Assembly (NCBI GenBank): GCA_016000195.1
Contig: JAECRO010000026.1
Location: forward strand, 1 to 38,913
Reading direction: 5' to 3'
DNA length: 38,913 nt
Source: Burkholderiales bacterium
GTDB taxonomy: Bacteria; Pseudomonadota; Gammaproteobacteria; Burkholderiales; Burkholderiaceae_C
The translations under genes and the position numbers were made by a program. Of the stretch, positions 18,074 through 26,948 are shown in pieces; positions within the stretch are counted from its first letter, which is position 1; each line of letters opens with the position of its first letter. The notes beneath the pieces were generated by a model that did not search any database, was not told where the DNA came from, and saw nothing but the letters and a program-made list of their open reading frames with translations.

Positions 18074-19342
18074 ATGAAACCGAATGAACTTGCGCAAAGC
18101 CTTGACTTGCCGAAACGGGCGATTGCCCTGGTGCTGGCTGGCGGGCGTGGCAGCCGCCTGATGAACCTGACCGACAGCCGGGCCAAGCCGGCGGTCTATT
18201 TCGGCGGCAAGTTCCGCATCGTCGACTTTGCCCTGTCCAATTGCCTCAATTCGGGCATACGCCGCATCGGCGTCATCACCCAGTACAAATCGCACAGCCT
18301 GCTGCGCCACCTGCAGCGCGGCTGGGCGTTTCTGAAAACCGAGATGAACGAGTTCGTTGACCTGCTGCCGGCCCAGCAGCGCAACGACAGCGAAAGCTGG
18401 TACCGGGGAACGGCCGACGCGGTGCATCAGAACTACGACATCCTGGAGAGCTACGGCGCCGACTACATCGTGGTGCTGGCGGGCGACCATATCTACAAGA
18501 TGAACTACGCGCTGATGCTGGCCGACCATGTGGCCAAGGGCCGCGACTGCACCGTGGGCTGCATTGCCGTGCCGCGCAGCGAGGCCAGCGCCTTTGGCGT
18601 GATGGCGGTGGACAAGCACAGCATGGTGACTGAATTCCTCGAAAAGCCGGCCGACCCGCCGGCCATGCCGGGCCAGGGCGACATGTCGCTGGCCAGCATG
18701 GGCATCTACATCTTCAATGCGCAGTACCTCTACAAGGAGCTGGCGCGCGACATGGCCGATGCGGATTCGAGCCACGACTTTGGCAAGGACATCATTCCCC
18801 GCGCCGTCAAGAACGGCCAGGTCGCGGCACACCCGTTCGCGCTGAGCTGCGTGCCGTCCAGCGACGTGGCCGAGCCTTACTGGCGCGATGTCGGCACCAT
18901 CGACGCCTACTGGGAGGCCAACATCGACCTCACCGCCACCGAACCGGAACTCAACCTGTACGACCAGCACTGGCCCATCTGGACCTACCAGGCGCAACTG
19001 CCGCCGGCCAAGTTCGTGCACAACCAGGACGACCGGCGCGGCATGGCCATCGAGTCCACCGTGTCGGGCGGCTGCATCGTTTCGGGCTATGTGTTCCGCT
19101 CGGTGCTGTTTTCCAGCGTGCGGGTTCACTCCCATGCCAGGGTCAACTGGTCAGTTTTAATGCCCGACGTTCAGGTCGGGCGTGGCGCCAGCCTGAACCG
19201 CGTGGTGGTGGACCGGGGCTGCAGCATTCCCGATGGCATGGTGATTGGCGAGGACGCGGAGCTTGACGGCCAGCGTTTTCATCGCAGCGCGAACGGCATC
19301 ACCCTGGTGACGGCGTCGATGCTGGCCAGGATTGCGGCATGA
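18074..19342 (+). CDS. glgC: Glucose-1-phosphate adenylyltransferase (ADP-glucose pyrophosphorylase)
   Basis: A 422-residue enzyme making ADP-glucose from glucose-1-P and ATP, the committed step of glycogen synthesis. The nucleotidyltransferase domain carries [16 protein letters not shown], then [20 protein letters not shown], and [13 protein letters not shown]. The C-terminal left-handed beta helix has [11 protein letters not shown] and the ENVLF-type region. As in the family, it is probably allosterically regulated by sugar phosphates, with effector arginines/lysines near the N-terminus (family knowledge). The ATG at 18074 is the only start that precedes the conserved ALVLAGG with normal spacing. 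The stop overlaps the glgA start as ATGA (19339-19342). Confidence 0.96.
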   Translation: MKPNELAQSLDLPKRAIALVLAGGRGSRLMNLTDSRAKPAVYFGGKFRIVDFALSNCLNSGIRRIGVITQYKSHSLLRHLQRGWAFLKTEMNEFVDLLPAQQRNDSESWYRGTADAVHQNYDILESYGADYIVVLAGDHIYKMNYALMLADHVAKGRDCTVGCIAVPRSEASAFGVMAVDKHSMVTEFLEKPADPPAMPGQGDMSLASMGIYIFNAQYLYKELARDMADADSSHDFGKDIIPRAVKNGQVAAHPFALSCVPSSDVAEPYWRDVGTIDAYWEANIDLTATEPELNLYDQHWPIWTYQAQLPPAKFVHNQDDRRGMAIESTVSGGCIVSGYVFRSVLFSSVRVHSHARVNWSVLMPDVQVGRGASLNRVVVDRGCSIPDGMVIGEDAELDGQRFHRSANGITLVTASMLARIAA

Positions 19343-20823
19343 AAGTCCTGCATGCCGCCGCCGAGGTTTATCCGCTCGTCAAGACCGGCGGGCTGGCCGA
19401 CGTGCTGGGCGCCTTGCCCGAGGCGCTGATAGCGGCCGGCGCCGATGTCCGCCTGGTGCTGCCCGGCCTGCCCGCCATCCTGGCGGGCGTGGAGCGCCAG
19501 CGGGTGGTCTGCGAGATTGGTGCGGCCTTCGGGGCGGGCCGCGTCACGCTGCGCCTGGGCCGGCTGGCGCCGGGCGGCGTGGCCGCCTATGTGATTGACG
19601 CGCCTTACCTGTACCAGCGCCCCGGCAACCCGTATCTGGCGCCTGACGGCAGCGAATGGATGGACAGCCTGCAGCGCTTTGGCCTGCTCGGCTGGGTGGC
19701 GGCGCACCTGGCCGCCGGCGAACTCGACCCCGGCTGGACGCCCGATGTGCTGCACGCCCATGACTGGCATGCGGCCATGGCCTGCGCCTATGCCGCCTGC
19801 CATCCCGGCACCCGCGCCGCCACGGTGTACACCATTCACAACCTGGCCTACCAGGGCCTGTTTCCTGAAGACGACTTTCATCTGCTCGGCCTGCCGTCGC
19901 GCCTGATGGTGCCCGTCGGGCTCGAATTCCATGGCCAGCTTTCCTTCATGAAGGCCGGCCTGAAGTACGCCGACCGCATCACCACGGTCAGCCCCAACTA
20001 TGCGCGCGAAATCGCCACCGAAGCCTTCGGCTGCGGCCTGGACGGCGTGATCCGCGCCCGGGGCGCTGATGTTTCCGGCATCCTGAACGGCGTCGATGGC
20101 ACGGTCTGGAACCCGGCCACCGACCGCCTGATCCCCGTGCCTTATTCGGCCGCCGCGCTGGGCGGCAAGGCGCTGTGCAAGGCGGCCCTGCAGCACGAAT
20201 TCGGCCTGGCCGTCGATGCCGGCGCGCCTTTGTTTGCCGTGGTCAGCCGGCTGACCTCGCAAAAAGGGCTGGACCTGCTGCTTGACGCCTTGCCCGCGCT
20301 GCTTGATTTCCCGGCGGCGGGCGGCCCCCAGCTGGCCGTCCAGGGCAACGGCGACCCGGCGCTGGAGGCCGCGTTTGCAGCCGCTGCAGCCATGCATCCG
20401 GGCCGTGTCGCCGTTCGGCTGGTGTACGACGAGGCCCTGGCGCACCGCATGATGGCCGGCGCCGATGCGCTGCTGGTGCCGTCCCGTTTCGAGCCCTGCG
20501 GCCTGACCCAGCTGTATGCCCTGCGCTATGGCACGGTGCCGGTGGTGCGGCATGTCGGCGGCCTGGCCGATACCGTGGTCGGCGCCAGCGAGGCGGCGGT
20601 GCAGGCCGGCCTGGCCACGGGTTTCATGTTTGGCCCGGCCACGCCCGCCGCGCTGGCCCAGGCGCTGCTCCAGGCGGTTGCTGCCCACGGCCAGCCCGCG
20701 CTCTGGCGCCAGCTGATGCTGCGCGGCATGGCGCAGAATTTTTCATGGGCCTCGGCTGCCAGCCAGTACATGGCGCTGTACCGCGATGCACAACAGGCGC
20801 TTCAGGCTGCAAACCACCTGTAA
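19339..20823 (+). CDS. glgA: Glycogen synthase (ADP-glucose dependent)
   Basis: A 494-residue GT5 glucosyltransferase that extends alpha-1,4-glucan chains from ADP-glucose. The substrate-binding KTGGLAD is at residues 15-21, within [20 protein letters not shown]. The HDWH segment, [10 protein letters not shown] and the C-terminal [19 protein letters not shown] with GGLADTV are all present. It overlaps glgC by 4 bp (ATGA), so the two are translationally coupled. It is the last gene before a 137-bp gap and the mutase gene. Confidence 0.96.
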   Translation: MKVLHAAAEVYPLVKTGGLADVLGALPEALIAAGADVRLVLPGLPAILAGVERQRVVCEIGAAFGAGRVTLRLGRLAPGGVAAYVIDAPYLYQRPGNPYLAPDGSEWMDSLQRFGLLGWVAAHLAAGELDPGWTPDVLHAHDWHAAMACAYAACHPGTRAATVYTIHNLAYQGLFPEDDFHLLGLPSRLMVPVGLEFHGQLSFMKAGLKYADRITTVSPNYAREIATEAFGCGLDGVIRARGADVSGILNGVDGTVWNPATDRLIPVPYSAAALGGKALCKAALQHEFGLAVDAGAPLFAVVSRLTSQKGLDLLLDALPALLDFPAAGGPQLAVQGNGDPALEAAFAAAAAMHPGRVAVRLVYDEALAHRMMAGADALLVPSRFEPCGLTQLYALRYGTVPVVRHVGGLADTVVGASEAAVQAGLATGFMFGPATPAALAQALLQAVAAHGQPALWRQLMLRGMAQNFSWASAASQYMALYRDAQQALQAANHL

Positions 20824-20873
20824 CGGTGTGTTTTTGGCCCGTTATCTGCTAGTTACCCTTGTCTTGCGCCCTG

Positions 20874-20881
20874 TATAGAAT
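20874..20881 (+). promoter_or_regulatory. Possible -10 element before the mutase gene
   Basis: TATAGAAT stands in the 137-bp gap between glgA and the mutase, in an otherwise GC-rich stretch. A TTACCC at 20853-20858 with 15-bp spacing is a poor -35. The mutase could have its own promoter here as well as read-through from glgCA. Confidence 0.25.
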
Positions 20882-20960
20882 CGTTTTCGGCGTTTACCGT
20901 TTTTCCTTCCCGCCCGCTGGCCATGCACGGTCAGAACCACTTTAAAAAGAACCCTTCACC

Positions 20961-22343
20961 ATGCAAGTAGCAGCTTCTATTTTCAAGGCCTATGACATTC
21001 GCGGCATCGTCCCCGCCACCGTTACCGAGGAGGTCGCCGAGGGCATTGGCAAGGCCTTTGGCACTATTGCGCTGGCGCAGGGCGAAACCGTGGTGGCCGT
21101 GGGGCGCGATGGCCGCCTCAGCGGCCCGTCGCTCAGCGCCGCCCTGGTGCGCGGCCTGAGTGCCGTCGGCATCGAGGTGATCGATGTCGGCATGGTCACG
21201 ACGCCGATGCTGTATTTCGCCGCCAACACGCTGTGCTCAAGCGGCATCCAGGTCACGGGCAGCCACAACCCCAAGGACTACAACGGCTTCAAGATGGTCA
21301 TGGCCGGGCGCGCCATCTACGGCGATGACATTCAGGCCATCCGCGCCATGATGGAAGGCGAGACCTGGGCGCTCAAAAATGGCGGCAGCGTGCGCCATGT
21401 CGATGTGACGGACGCCTACCAGGCGCGCATCGTGCTTGATATCAAGCTGTCGCGGCCAATGAAGATCGTCGTCGATTGCGGCAACGGCATTGCCGGCGCG
21501 ACGGCTCCGGCCATCTTCCGCGCCATCGGCTGCGAGGTGATCGAGCTGTTCAGCGAGGTCGATGGCAACTTTCCCAACCACCATCCCGACCCCAGCAAGC
21601 CCGAGAACCTGCAGGACCTGATCAAGACCCTGCAGGCCAGCGACGCCGAACTCGGCCTGGCCTTCGACGGCGACGGCGACCGTCTGGGCATCGTCACCAA
21701 GGACGGCCAGAACATCTACCCCGACCGCCAGATGATGCTGTTTGCCAGAGACGTGCTCTCGCGCGTTCCCGGCGGAACGATTGTCTTTGACGTGAAATGC
21801 TCGCAGCGCCTGGCGCCCGACATCGAGCAAGCCGGCGGCGTGCCGCTGATGTTCAAGACCGGCCACTCGCTCATCAAGGCCAAGATGAAGGAAGTCAACT
21901 CGCCGCTGGGTGGCGAGATGAGCGGCCACATCTTCTTCAAGGAACGCTGGTACGGTTTTGACGACGGCACCTACGCCGGCACGCGCCTGCTGGAGATCGT
22001 CAGCAAGTCGCCTGACGCCGGGGTGCTGCTCAACAGCCTGCCGACCAGCTTCAGCACGCCCGAGATCAACGTGCCCTGCGCCGAAGGCGAGCAGCACACC
22101 GCCGTGGCCGCGCTCATCCAGGCCGCGCATTTTGAAGCGCCCGCCAAGATATCGACCATCGACGGCGTGCGCGTGGACTGGCCGGACGGCTTTGGCCTGA
22201 TCCGCGCGTCCAACACCACGCCGGTGCTGGTGCTGCGCTTTGAAGGCCAGACGCAAGCCGCGCTGGACCGCATCCAGGCCGGCATGCTGGGGCTGCTGCG
22301 CAGCGTGAAACCCGACGCGGTGTTTGCAGCCGCAGCGCATTGA
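20961..22343 (+). CDS. Phosphomannomutase/phosphoglucomutase
   Basis: A 460-residue alpha-D-phosphohexomutase of the AlgC/ManB type. It interconverts 6-phospho and 1-phospho forms of glucose and/or mannose. The order is SIFKAYDIRGIVPATV, the phosphoserine loop VTGSHNPKDYNGFK, the magnesium site AFDGDGDRLG, the sugar loop GGEMSGHIFFKE, and the phosphate-binding RASNTTPVLVLRFEG at the end. Position between glgA and LPS genes fits both jobs: it feeds glucose-1-P to GlgC and supplies hexose-1-P for LPS sugars. Substrate preference cannot be read from the sequence. Confidence 0.93.
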   Translation: MQVAASIFKAYDIRGIVPATVTEEVAEGIGKAFGTIALAQGETVVAVGRDGRLSGPSLSAALVRGLSAVGIEVIDVGMVTTPMLYFAANTLCSSGIQVTGSHNPKDYNGFKMVMAGRAIYGDDIQAIRAMMEGETWALKNGGSVRHVDVTDAYQARIVLDIKLSRPMKIVVDCGNGIAGATAPAIFRAIGCEVIELFSEVDGNFPNHHPDPSKPENLQDLIKTLQASDAELGLAFDGDGDRLGIVTKDGQNIYPDRQMMLFARDVLSRVPGGTIVFDVKCSQRLAPDIEQAGGVPLMFKTGHSLIKAKMKEVNSPLGGEMSGHIFFKERWYGFDDGTYAGTRLLEIVSKSPDAGVLLNSLPTSFSTPEINVPCAEGEQHTAVAALIQAAHFEAPAKISTIDGVRVDWPDGFGLIRASNTTPVLVLRFEGQTQAALDRIQAGMLGLLRSVKPDAVFAAAAH

Positions 22344-22352
22344 GCCATTTTC

Positions 22353-22419
22353 CCGTCATTCCCGCGAAGGCGGGAATCCATTCCCGTGCGCAGCACTGGA
22401 TTCCCGCGCGCGCGGGAAT
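22353..22419. repeat. Two ATTCCC-N8-GGGAAT palindromes (dRS3-like)
   Basis: ATTCCCGCGAAGGCGGGAAT (22358-22377) and ATTCCCGCGCGCGCGGGAAT (22400-22419) are perfect or near-perfect 20-bp palindromes in the gap between the mutase and waaC. The first, with flanks (22353-22380), is identical to 10953-10980 inside the MITE-like element. The ATTCCCN8GGGAAT pattern is that of the Neisseria dRS3 repeat. The hairpins could reduce read-through into waaC. Confidence 0.8.
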
Positions 22420-22458
22420 GAAGGTGATGGGCCGCAAGACGCCCGTCAGGCCTCCCGC

Positions 22459-23523
22459 ATGAAAATCCTGCTGGTCAAGCTGTCGTCGCTGGGCGATGTG
22501 GTCCATGCCCTGCCGGTCGTGCAGGACATCCACGCCGCCTTGCCCGGTGCGCAGGTTGACTGGGTGGTTGAACAATCGTTTGCCCCGGTGCTGGCCCTGA
22601 ATGCCGGGCTGCACCGCGTCATTCCGTGCGAAATCCGGCGCTGGCGCAAGTCGCCCCTGTCGGCGCTGACGCGCCAGCAGTGGAACGCCTTCAAGGCCGA
22701 CCTGCGGCAGACCGACTACGACGCGGTGATTGACCTGCAGGGCCTGACCAAATCCGCTCTGGTGGCGCGGCTGGCGCGGCTGGCGCCCGGCGGCAAGCGC
22801 TATGCGCTCGCCAACCAGACCGAAGGCTCGGGCTACGAGGCGCCGACGCGCTGGGTGGCCGACGTGGCGATCCGCATCACGCCGCACGTCCACGCCGTGC
22901 AGCGCTCGCGCGAGCTGGCGGCCCGGGCGCTGGGCTACACCCCGTCGCCAAGCCCGGATTTCGGGTTAAAAATGCCGCTTGCGCAATACGGACGTGCATC
23001 TATAGCTCCTGAAAGGATAGCAAACCGGGTTGCTTTCGTGCATGGCACGTCGCGCGCCGACAAGGAATGGCCGCTCAAGCACTGGGCCGCCCTGGGCCGC
23101 CGCCTCAACGCGGCCGGCTACCAGATTGCGCTGCCCCATGGCAGCGCCAAAGAGCAGGCCAAAAGCCAGGCGATTGCCAGGATGCTGAACGAAATCGCGC
23201 CCGGCCATGCCATCGTCTGGCCGCTGCTGCCGCTTGATGCGCTGACGCGGGAACTGGCGCAGTGCGCCGGCGTGATCGGTGTGGACAGCGGCGTCAGCCA
23301 CATCGCCGTCGCGCTGGACTTGCCGCATGTGCAGCTCTACAACTTCGACACCGCCTGGCGCACCGGCCCCGATTCGGCCAGCGGGCGGCAGGTCAGCGTG
23401 TTCGCCCAGCCCGCGCCCAGCGTGGACGATGTCTGGCAGGCCTGGCTGGGCTGCATTGAAACCGTCAGGGGCGAGCCATGCGATTCACCCGATTCACCCG
23501 GCGCCGGGGATGACGGCGAATGA
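22459..23523 (+). CDS. waaC: Lipopolysaccharide heptosyltransferase I
   Basis: A 354-residue GT9 enzyme that adds the first L-glycero-D-manno-heptose to Kdo of the LPS inner core, on the cytoplasmic face of the inner membrane. The start MKILLVKLSSLGDVVHALP is diagnostic, and GVDSGVSHIAVALDLPHVQLYN is the nucleotide-sugar site. The frame runs upstream to 22324, but those codons translate the palindromic repeat, so the ATG at 22459 is correct. Residues about 169-188, between the two Rossmann domains, come from dispersed repeat D. The stop overlaps waaA as ATGA (23520-23523). Confidence 0.93.
   Translation: MKILLVKLSSLGDVVHALPVVQDIHAALPGAQVDWVVEQSFAPVLALNAGLHRVIPCEIRRWRKSPLSALTRQQWNAFKADLRQTDYDAVIDLQGLTKSALVARLARLAPGGKRYALANQTEGSGYEAPTRWVADVAIRITPHVHAVQRSRELAARALGYTPSPSPDFGLKMPLAQYGRASIAPERIANRVAFVHGTSRADKEWPLKHWAALGRRLNAAGYQIALPHGSAKEQAKSQAIARMLNEIAPGHAIVWPLLPLDALTRELAQCAGVIGVDSGVSHIAVALDLPHVQLYNFDTAWRTGPDSASGRQVSVFAQPAPSVDDVWQAWLGCIETVRGEPCDSPDSPGAGDDGE
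22963..23021 (+). repeat. Dispersed double-hairpin repeat, copy D (inside waaC)
   Basis: Diverged copy: a GGGTTAAAAATGCC leader, GCGCAATACGGACGTGCAT, then CTATAGCTCCTGAAAGGATAGC. It is distinctly AT-richer than the flanks and is read in frame, adding about LKMPLAQYGRASIAPERIA between the DFG and the RVAFVHGTS strand of WaaC. Confidence 0.65.
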
Positions 23524-24857
23524 GCGACTGGGCGCGCGGGCTGTATTCAGCGCTCATGACGCTCGGCCAGCCGCTGCTGCGCCGCAAGCTGGCGCGCCGT
23601 GGCGAGCAGGAACCCGGCTACCTCGAAGCCGTGAATGAGCGCTTCGGCCACTACCGCCAGCCGGCTGAAACGACTTCCGAACTGCTCTGGGTGCATGCCG
23701 TGTCGCTGGGCGAAACCCGCACCGCCGCCATGCTGCTGAAAGCCTTGCGCCAGCAGCATCCGGCGCTGCGCCTGCTGCTCACGCACGGCACCGCCACCGG
23801 CCGCGAAGAGGGGCGGGCGCTGCTCCAGTCCATCGGCCGGCCCGGCGATATTCAGGTCTGGCAGCCGTGGGACAGCCCGGCGGCGGTGCAACGATTTTTC
23901 AGCCACTTCAAGCCGCGCCTGGGCCTGCTGATGGAAACCGAGATCTGGCCGAACCTGGTGGCGCAGGCCAAGACGCTGACCCTGCCGCTGATTCTCGTTA
24001 ACGGGCGGCTGTCTGAAAAATCGCTGAAACAGGCGCTGCGCCTGGCGGCGCTGTCGCTGCCGGCCTACGGCGCGCTGTCGGCCGTGTACGCGCAGACCGG
24101 GCTGGACGCCGGCCGCTTTCGCCAGCTCGGCGCGCCGGTTGCCGGCGTGTTCGGCAACCTGAAGTTCGACGCCACGCCAGACGCCGCCCAACTCGCCAAA
24201 GGCCAGCGGTGGCGGCAGGCGCTGGCGCAGCCGGTCCTGATGTTCGCCAGCTCGCGCGAAGGCGAGGAAATCGAGTTTCTCAAGCAAATAAAGGCTGTTG
24301 CGCAGGTCCAGCATGCGCAAGCAGCTATGAATTCAGTAGCAGACAAGCCGGCCAGCGCCTTCAAGGCCCTGATCGTTCCACGCCACCCGCAGCGCTTTGA
24401 CGACGTGGCCGCGCTGGTCGTGCAGCACGGCCTGCGCGTGTCGCGCCGCTCGCAATGGAGCGGCAGCCCCGCCGACAGCCAGGAGGCGCTGAACGCCGAT
24501 GTCTGGCTCGGCGATTCGCTGGGCGAGATGGCGCTGTACTACGGCCTGGGCGACGTGGCCCTGCTGGGCGGCAGCTTTGCCCCGCTGGGCGGCCAGAACC
24601 TGATCGAAGCCGCCGCCTGCGGCTGCCCGGTGGTGATGGGGCCGCACACGTTCAACTTCACCGAAGCGGCGGAACTGGCCGAGGCCGAGGGCGCGGCGCT
24701 GCGCGTTTCCGGCATGGAGGAAGCGCTGCAGGCCGGGCTGGGGCTGGTGGGAGATGCGGCTGCGCGGGCGCGGGCCGTACAGGCCGGGCTGGCATTCGCG
24801 GCGCGCAATCGCGGGGCGACGGCCAGGACGCTGGAGGCGTTGCGGGGGTATTTGTAA
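23520..24857 (+). CDS. waaA: 3-deoxy-D-manno-octulosonic acid (Kdo) transferase
   Basis: A 445-residue GT30 enzyme that transfers Kdo from CMP-Kdo to lipid A precursor at the inner membrane. The N-terminal hydrophobic anchor is short (ARGLYSALMTLGQPLL). Family marks are LLWVHAVSLGETRTA with the catalytic-region Glu, GLLMETEIWPNL, SREGEE, VPRHPQRF, and GGSFAPLGGQNLIEAAACG. The ATG at 23520 overlaps the waaC stop by 4 bp, so heptose and Kdo steps are coupled. Residues about 255-274 come from repeat E, placed in a loop after SREGEEIEFLK. The symbol kdtA is a synonym. Confidence 0.95.
   Translation: MSDWARGLYSALMTLGQPLLRRKLARRGEQEPGYLEAVNERFGHYRQPAETTSELLWVHAVSLGETRTAAMLLKALRQQHPALRLLLTHGTATGREEGRALLQSIGRPGDIQVWQPWDSPAAVQRFFSHFKPRLGLLMETEIWPNLVAQAKTLTLPLILVNGRLSEKSLKQALRLAALSLPAYGALSAVYAQTGLDAGRFRQLGAPVAGVFGNLKFDATPDAAQLAKGQRWRQALAQPVLMFASSREGEEIEFLKQIKAVAQVQHAQAAMNSVADKPASAFKALIVPRHPQRFDDVAALVVQHGLRVSRRSQWSGSPADSQEALNADVWLGDSLGEMALYYGLGDVALLGGSFAPLGGQNLIEAAACGCPVVMGPHTFNFTEAAELAEAEGAALRVSGMEEALQAGLGLVGDAAARARAVQAGLAFAARNRGATARTLEALRGYL
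24284..24340 (+). repeat. Dispersed double-hairpin repeat, copy E (inside waaA)
   Basis: GCAAATAAAGGCTGTT leader, GCGCAGGTCCAGCATGCGC first hairpin, AAGCAG, then CTATGAATTCAGTAG. It is read in frame and adds about IKAVAQVQHAQAAMNSVA to a loop of the Kdo transferase. It shares GCAGCTATGAATTCA with copy C. Confidence 0.75.
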
Positions 24858-24970
24858 CGTGCCACGAACGGTTTTTGTCTCCCGCTTCCGTTTGTCCTGG
24901 TGATTCGGTCCGACGGACCGCTACCACTGCAGCAGTGCCTGGAGCCGATTGTTGTGGACAATAGGCGCTT

Positions 24971-25363
24971 ATGACAAGCACTCCCAAATGGCAATATGAC
25001 GCAGCGGAGCACAGACTGAAACACTGCTGGAATCAGCCGCACGCCGACTTTGTTCGTGATGGCTCTCACGTCATCGGAAAATGTCCCAGTACGCTTTCAA
25101 AGGAGCAGGCTCGCCTTTTGCTTGATGACGCTGCCTATGTTCACAAGGAGGGCGTTGTCCAGCCCTACCGGATGTGGAGTGTCCATGAGGGCGTGATTTA
25201 TGAAGCCGTGCCGACGCAGGCCGGCTCTTATCATGGCTACCCTTGGTGCGCTCGCCCTGGCATGAACCGCCTTCCACGGCAAGTGCTGGCCGAACTGACT
25301 GAAATGGCGCAGGCCAAAAACTGCTTGCGTGAGTTCAAGAACTGGATAAAAAATCATGGATAA
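24971..25363 (+). CDS. Unknown 130-residue protein, first gene of a low-GC cassette
   Basis: I do not recognise this family. The protein is soluble, rich in His, Trp and Tyr, with no signal peptide or TM segment. Notable stretches are HRLKHCWNQPHADFV near the start, a CPSTLSKEQARLLL helix, and GSYHGYPWCARPGMNR. Cys residues and a GSYHGYP loop are the most distinctive marks. GC is clearly lower than in waaA or tolC, which suggests transfer. Its last codons overlap the next gene by 8 bp (ATGGATAA), so the two are translationally coupled and probably act together. The small size and pairing would suit an immunity or antitoxin-like partner, but nothing proves it. ATG at 24971; weak ribosome site. 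Confidence 0.75.
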   Translation: MTSTPKWQYDAAEHRLKHCWNQPHADFVRDGSHVIGKCPSTLSKEQARLLLDDAAYVHKEGVVQPYRMWSVHEGVIYEAVPTQAGSYHGYPWCARPGMNRLPRQVLAELTEMAQAKNCLREFKNWIKNHG

Positions 25364-26825
25364 CAACAATTCCGTCCTGCGTTTTGAATTCGTGCCTGCG
25401 CAAGACGCCAGGCGGCGGCATGACGGCTATGGAGCCGGATCGCTGTTTCTGGATGGCCGTCCGTTCTGGTTTTCTGGCAGCGAATCTGATCCGCGGCGGT
25501 TTGAGTGGACGTGGGTGGATTTTCTTGAGCACATAGCGGCAATATGGCCTGCCCTCGTGGCCGAGCAGACTTATCCATTTGACTGGTTGAACAAATCCGC
25601 ATCTCATCCTGGAGAAATCTGGATGCGGGCGGACTATCGCTGGGCGTCGCGCGATGAAGCAATCGCTGACGAGGAGGAACCCGTACTTTATGAGTTTCAT
25701 CGCCGGCACAATCTTGCCGCCGGCTGGAAGGGGATTGGGCTGCCTGCCCTTGTCTGGCTGCGCGTGGGCAACAGTGTCTGGCTTTCGCCCGAAAACGGCA
25801 TGCCGTATCGCGCGTCTGAACAGGAATGCAGAAACAGTCTTCAAGCCATTGGAGATCAATTGGCTGCAGCGTTTGAGGGGTCGGACAATTCTCGCGTTGT
25901 TGCCGCAGTTCTGGCGTGGCGGTTGCGGGGGGCAACCCTGAAAGCATCTTTTCTTGAACTGGCTACTGGTTTCACCACCAGCGAACTTTGTTTGCTGCAA
26001 GGCAGTTCTTCCGCAAATGACTACTGGGAAGTTTCAGACAAAACCGACTGGGACCATGTACCGGCAAACGAGAACGAGCTTCTTGCGGCTGCGCGAATGA
26101 CCCGAGGCGTTCTGCCCGTTCCTGCCATCGCAAGAGTCATCGAAAAAATCCGGAAAACTCCCCCTGCAAAGACGCCTGGGCTTGACGAGCTTGGCCGCAA
26201 GGCGGTCTTGCATCTCCAGCAGGGTCAGGCCGTCTACGCGCATGAGTCGGGCTACCATTTGGCTCAATGGGTGCGGGAGCAACTGCGTGTCGGACTGCAG
26301 AGGTATGTCGATATCGAGGCTGTGCTGGCAAGCTTTAATGTTGAGGTAACGAGCTTGCGGTTTGATTCCAGCCATATCGAAGCAATAGCGTTTTGGGGTT
26401 TGCATGGCCCGTGCATCATGCTTAACGATGACCGGGCGCACGACAGCCATGAACGCAAGCGAATGACCTTGGCGCACGAGTTCTGCCACTTGCTGGTAGA
26501 TCGTAAAAATGCCTTGCCGGCTGCGGAGGTGTTGGGCGGTGCGGTTGACCAGTATGTTGAGCGGCGAGCCAATGCTTTTGCAGCCGAACTTTTGTTGCCG
26601 CGCGAGTCTGTTGAACAAGAGGCGAAGGCCGGCAACCTGCGATTGAGCGACCTGCTTTTGATGCGCCAAAAATTTGGCGTGAGCAAAACGGTTGCATGTG
26701 CGCAGATTTACAACAGCCGTGTCTTTGAAGGGCTCCAGCATTTTGAGCAAGATTATGTTGAAGGCAGGATTGCGCGGTTCGAAGCGTTCGTTCAGCGGGA
26801 AAAAATTGTTTCCGAGGTCGTGTAG
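25356..26825 (+). CDS. Large protein with C-terminal ImmA/IrrE-type zinc metallopeptidase domain
   Basis: 489 residues. The C-terminal ~170 residues carry the zinc peptidase motif HEFCH (374-378, in MTLAHEFCHLLVD), with downstream acidic residues E402 and E411 in YVERRANAFAAELLLP, as in the ImmA/IrrE (DUF955) family that cleaves repressors in mobile elements and stress responses. The following helix region (LLLMRQKFGVSKTVACAQIYN) is also family-like. Residues 1-280 are not recognised: a Trp-rich start (PFWFSGSESDPRRFEWTWVD) and a helical middle. No HTH is evident, unlike many partners of this family. It overlaps the preceding 130-aa gene by 8 bp. GC is lower than in the neighbours. Proposed role: protease of a conflict, stress or regulatory pair; its substrate is unknown. 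Confidence 0.82.
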   Translation: MDNNNSVLRFEFVPAQDARRRHDGYGAGSLFLDGRPFWFSGSESDPRRFEWTWVDFLEHIAAIWPALVAEQTYPFDWLNKSASHPGEIWMRADYRWASRDEAIADEEEPVLYEFHRRHNLAAGWKGIGLPALVWLRVGNSVWLSPENGMPYRASEQECRNSLQAIGDQLAAAFEGSDNSRVVAAVLAWRLRGATLKASFLELATGFTTSELCLLQGSSSANDYWEVSDKTDWDHVPANENELLAAARMTRGVLPVPAIARVIEKIRKTPPAKTPGLDELGRKAVLHLQQGQAVYAHESGYHLAQWVREQLRVGLQRYVDIEAVLASFNVEVTSLRFDSSHIEAIAFWGLHGPCIMLNDDRAHDSHERKRMTLAHEFCHLLVDRKNALPAAEVLGGAVDQYVERRANAFAAELLLPRESVEQEAKAGNLRLSDLLLMRQKFGVSKTVACAQIYNSRVFEGLQHFEQDYVEGRIARFEAFVQREKIVSEVV

Positions 26826-26948
26826 CCATGCTTCATGGTGTGCGTGGAGTCAAAAAAGTGGGCGGATGACCGGAAGTGCGACAGGCGCGAAAAGCCCAGC
26901 GCAGCGCACAGAGGACCGCGCCTCTTCGGAGGATTGAAAAAGCGAATA

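Noticed and set aside
22324-22458. N-terminal extension of waaC
   Set aside because: It starts inside the mutase gene and translates two palindromes. The diagnostic MKILLVKLSSLGD starts at 22459.
24906-24920. Hairpin CGGTCC-GAC-GGACCG as a terminator after waaA
   Set aside because: The stem is 6 bp with a 3-nt loop, but no T run follows, so an intrinsic terminator cannot be claimed.
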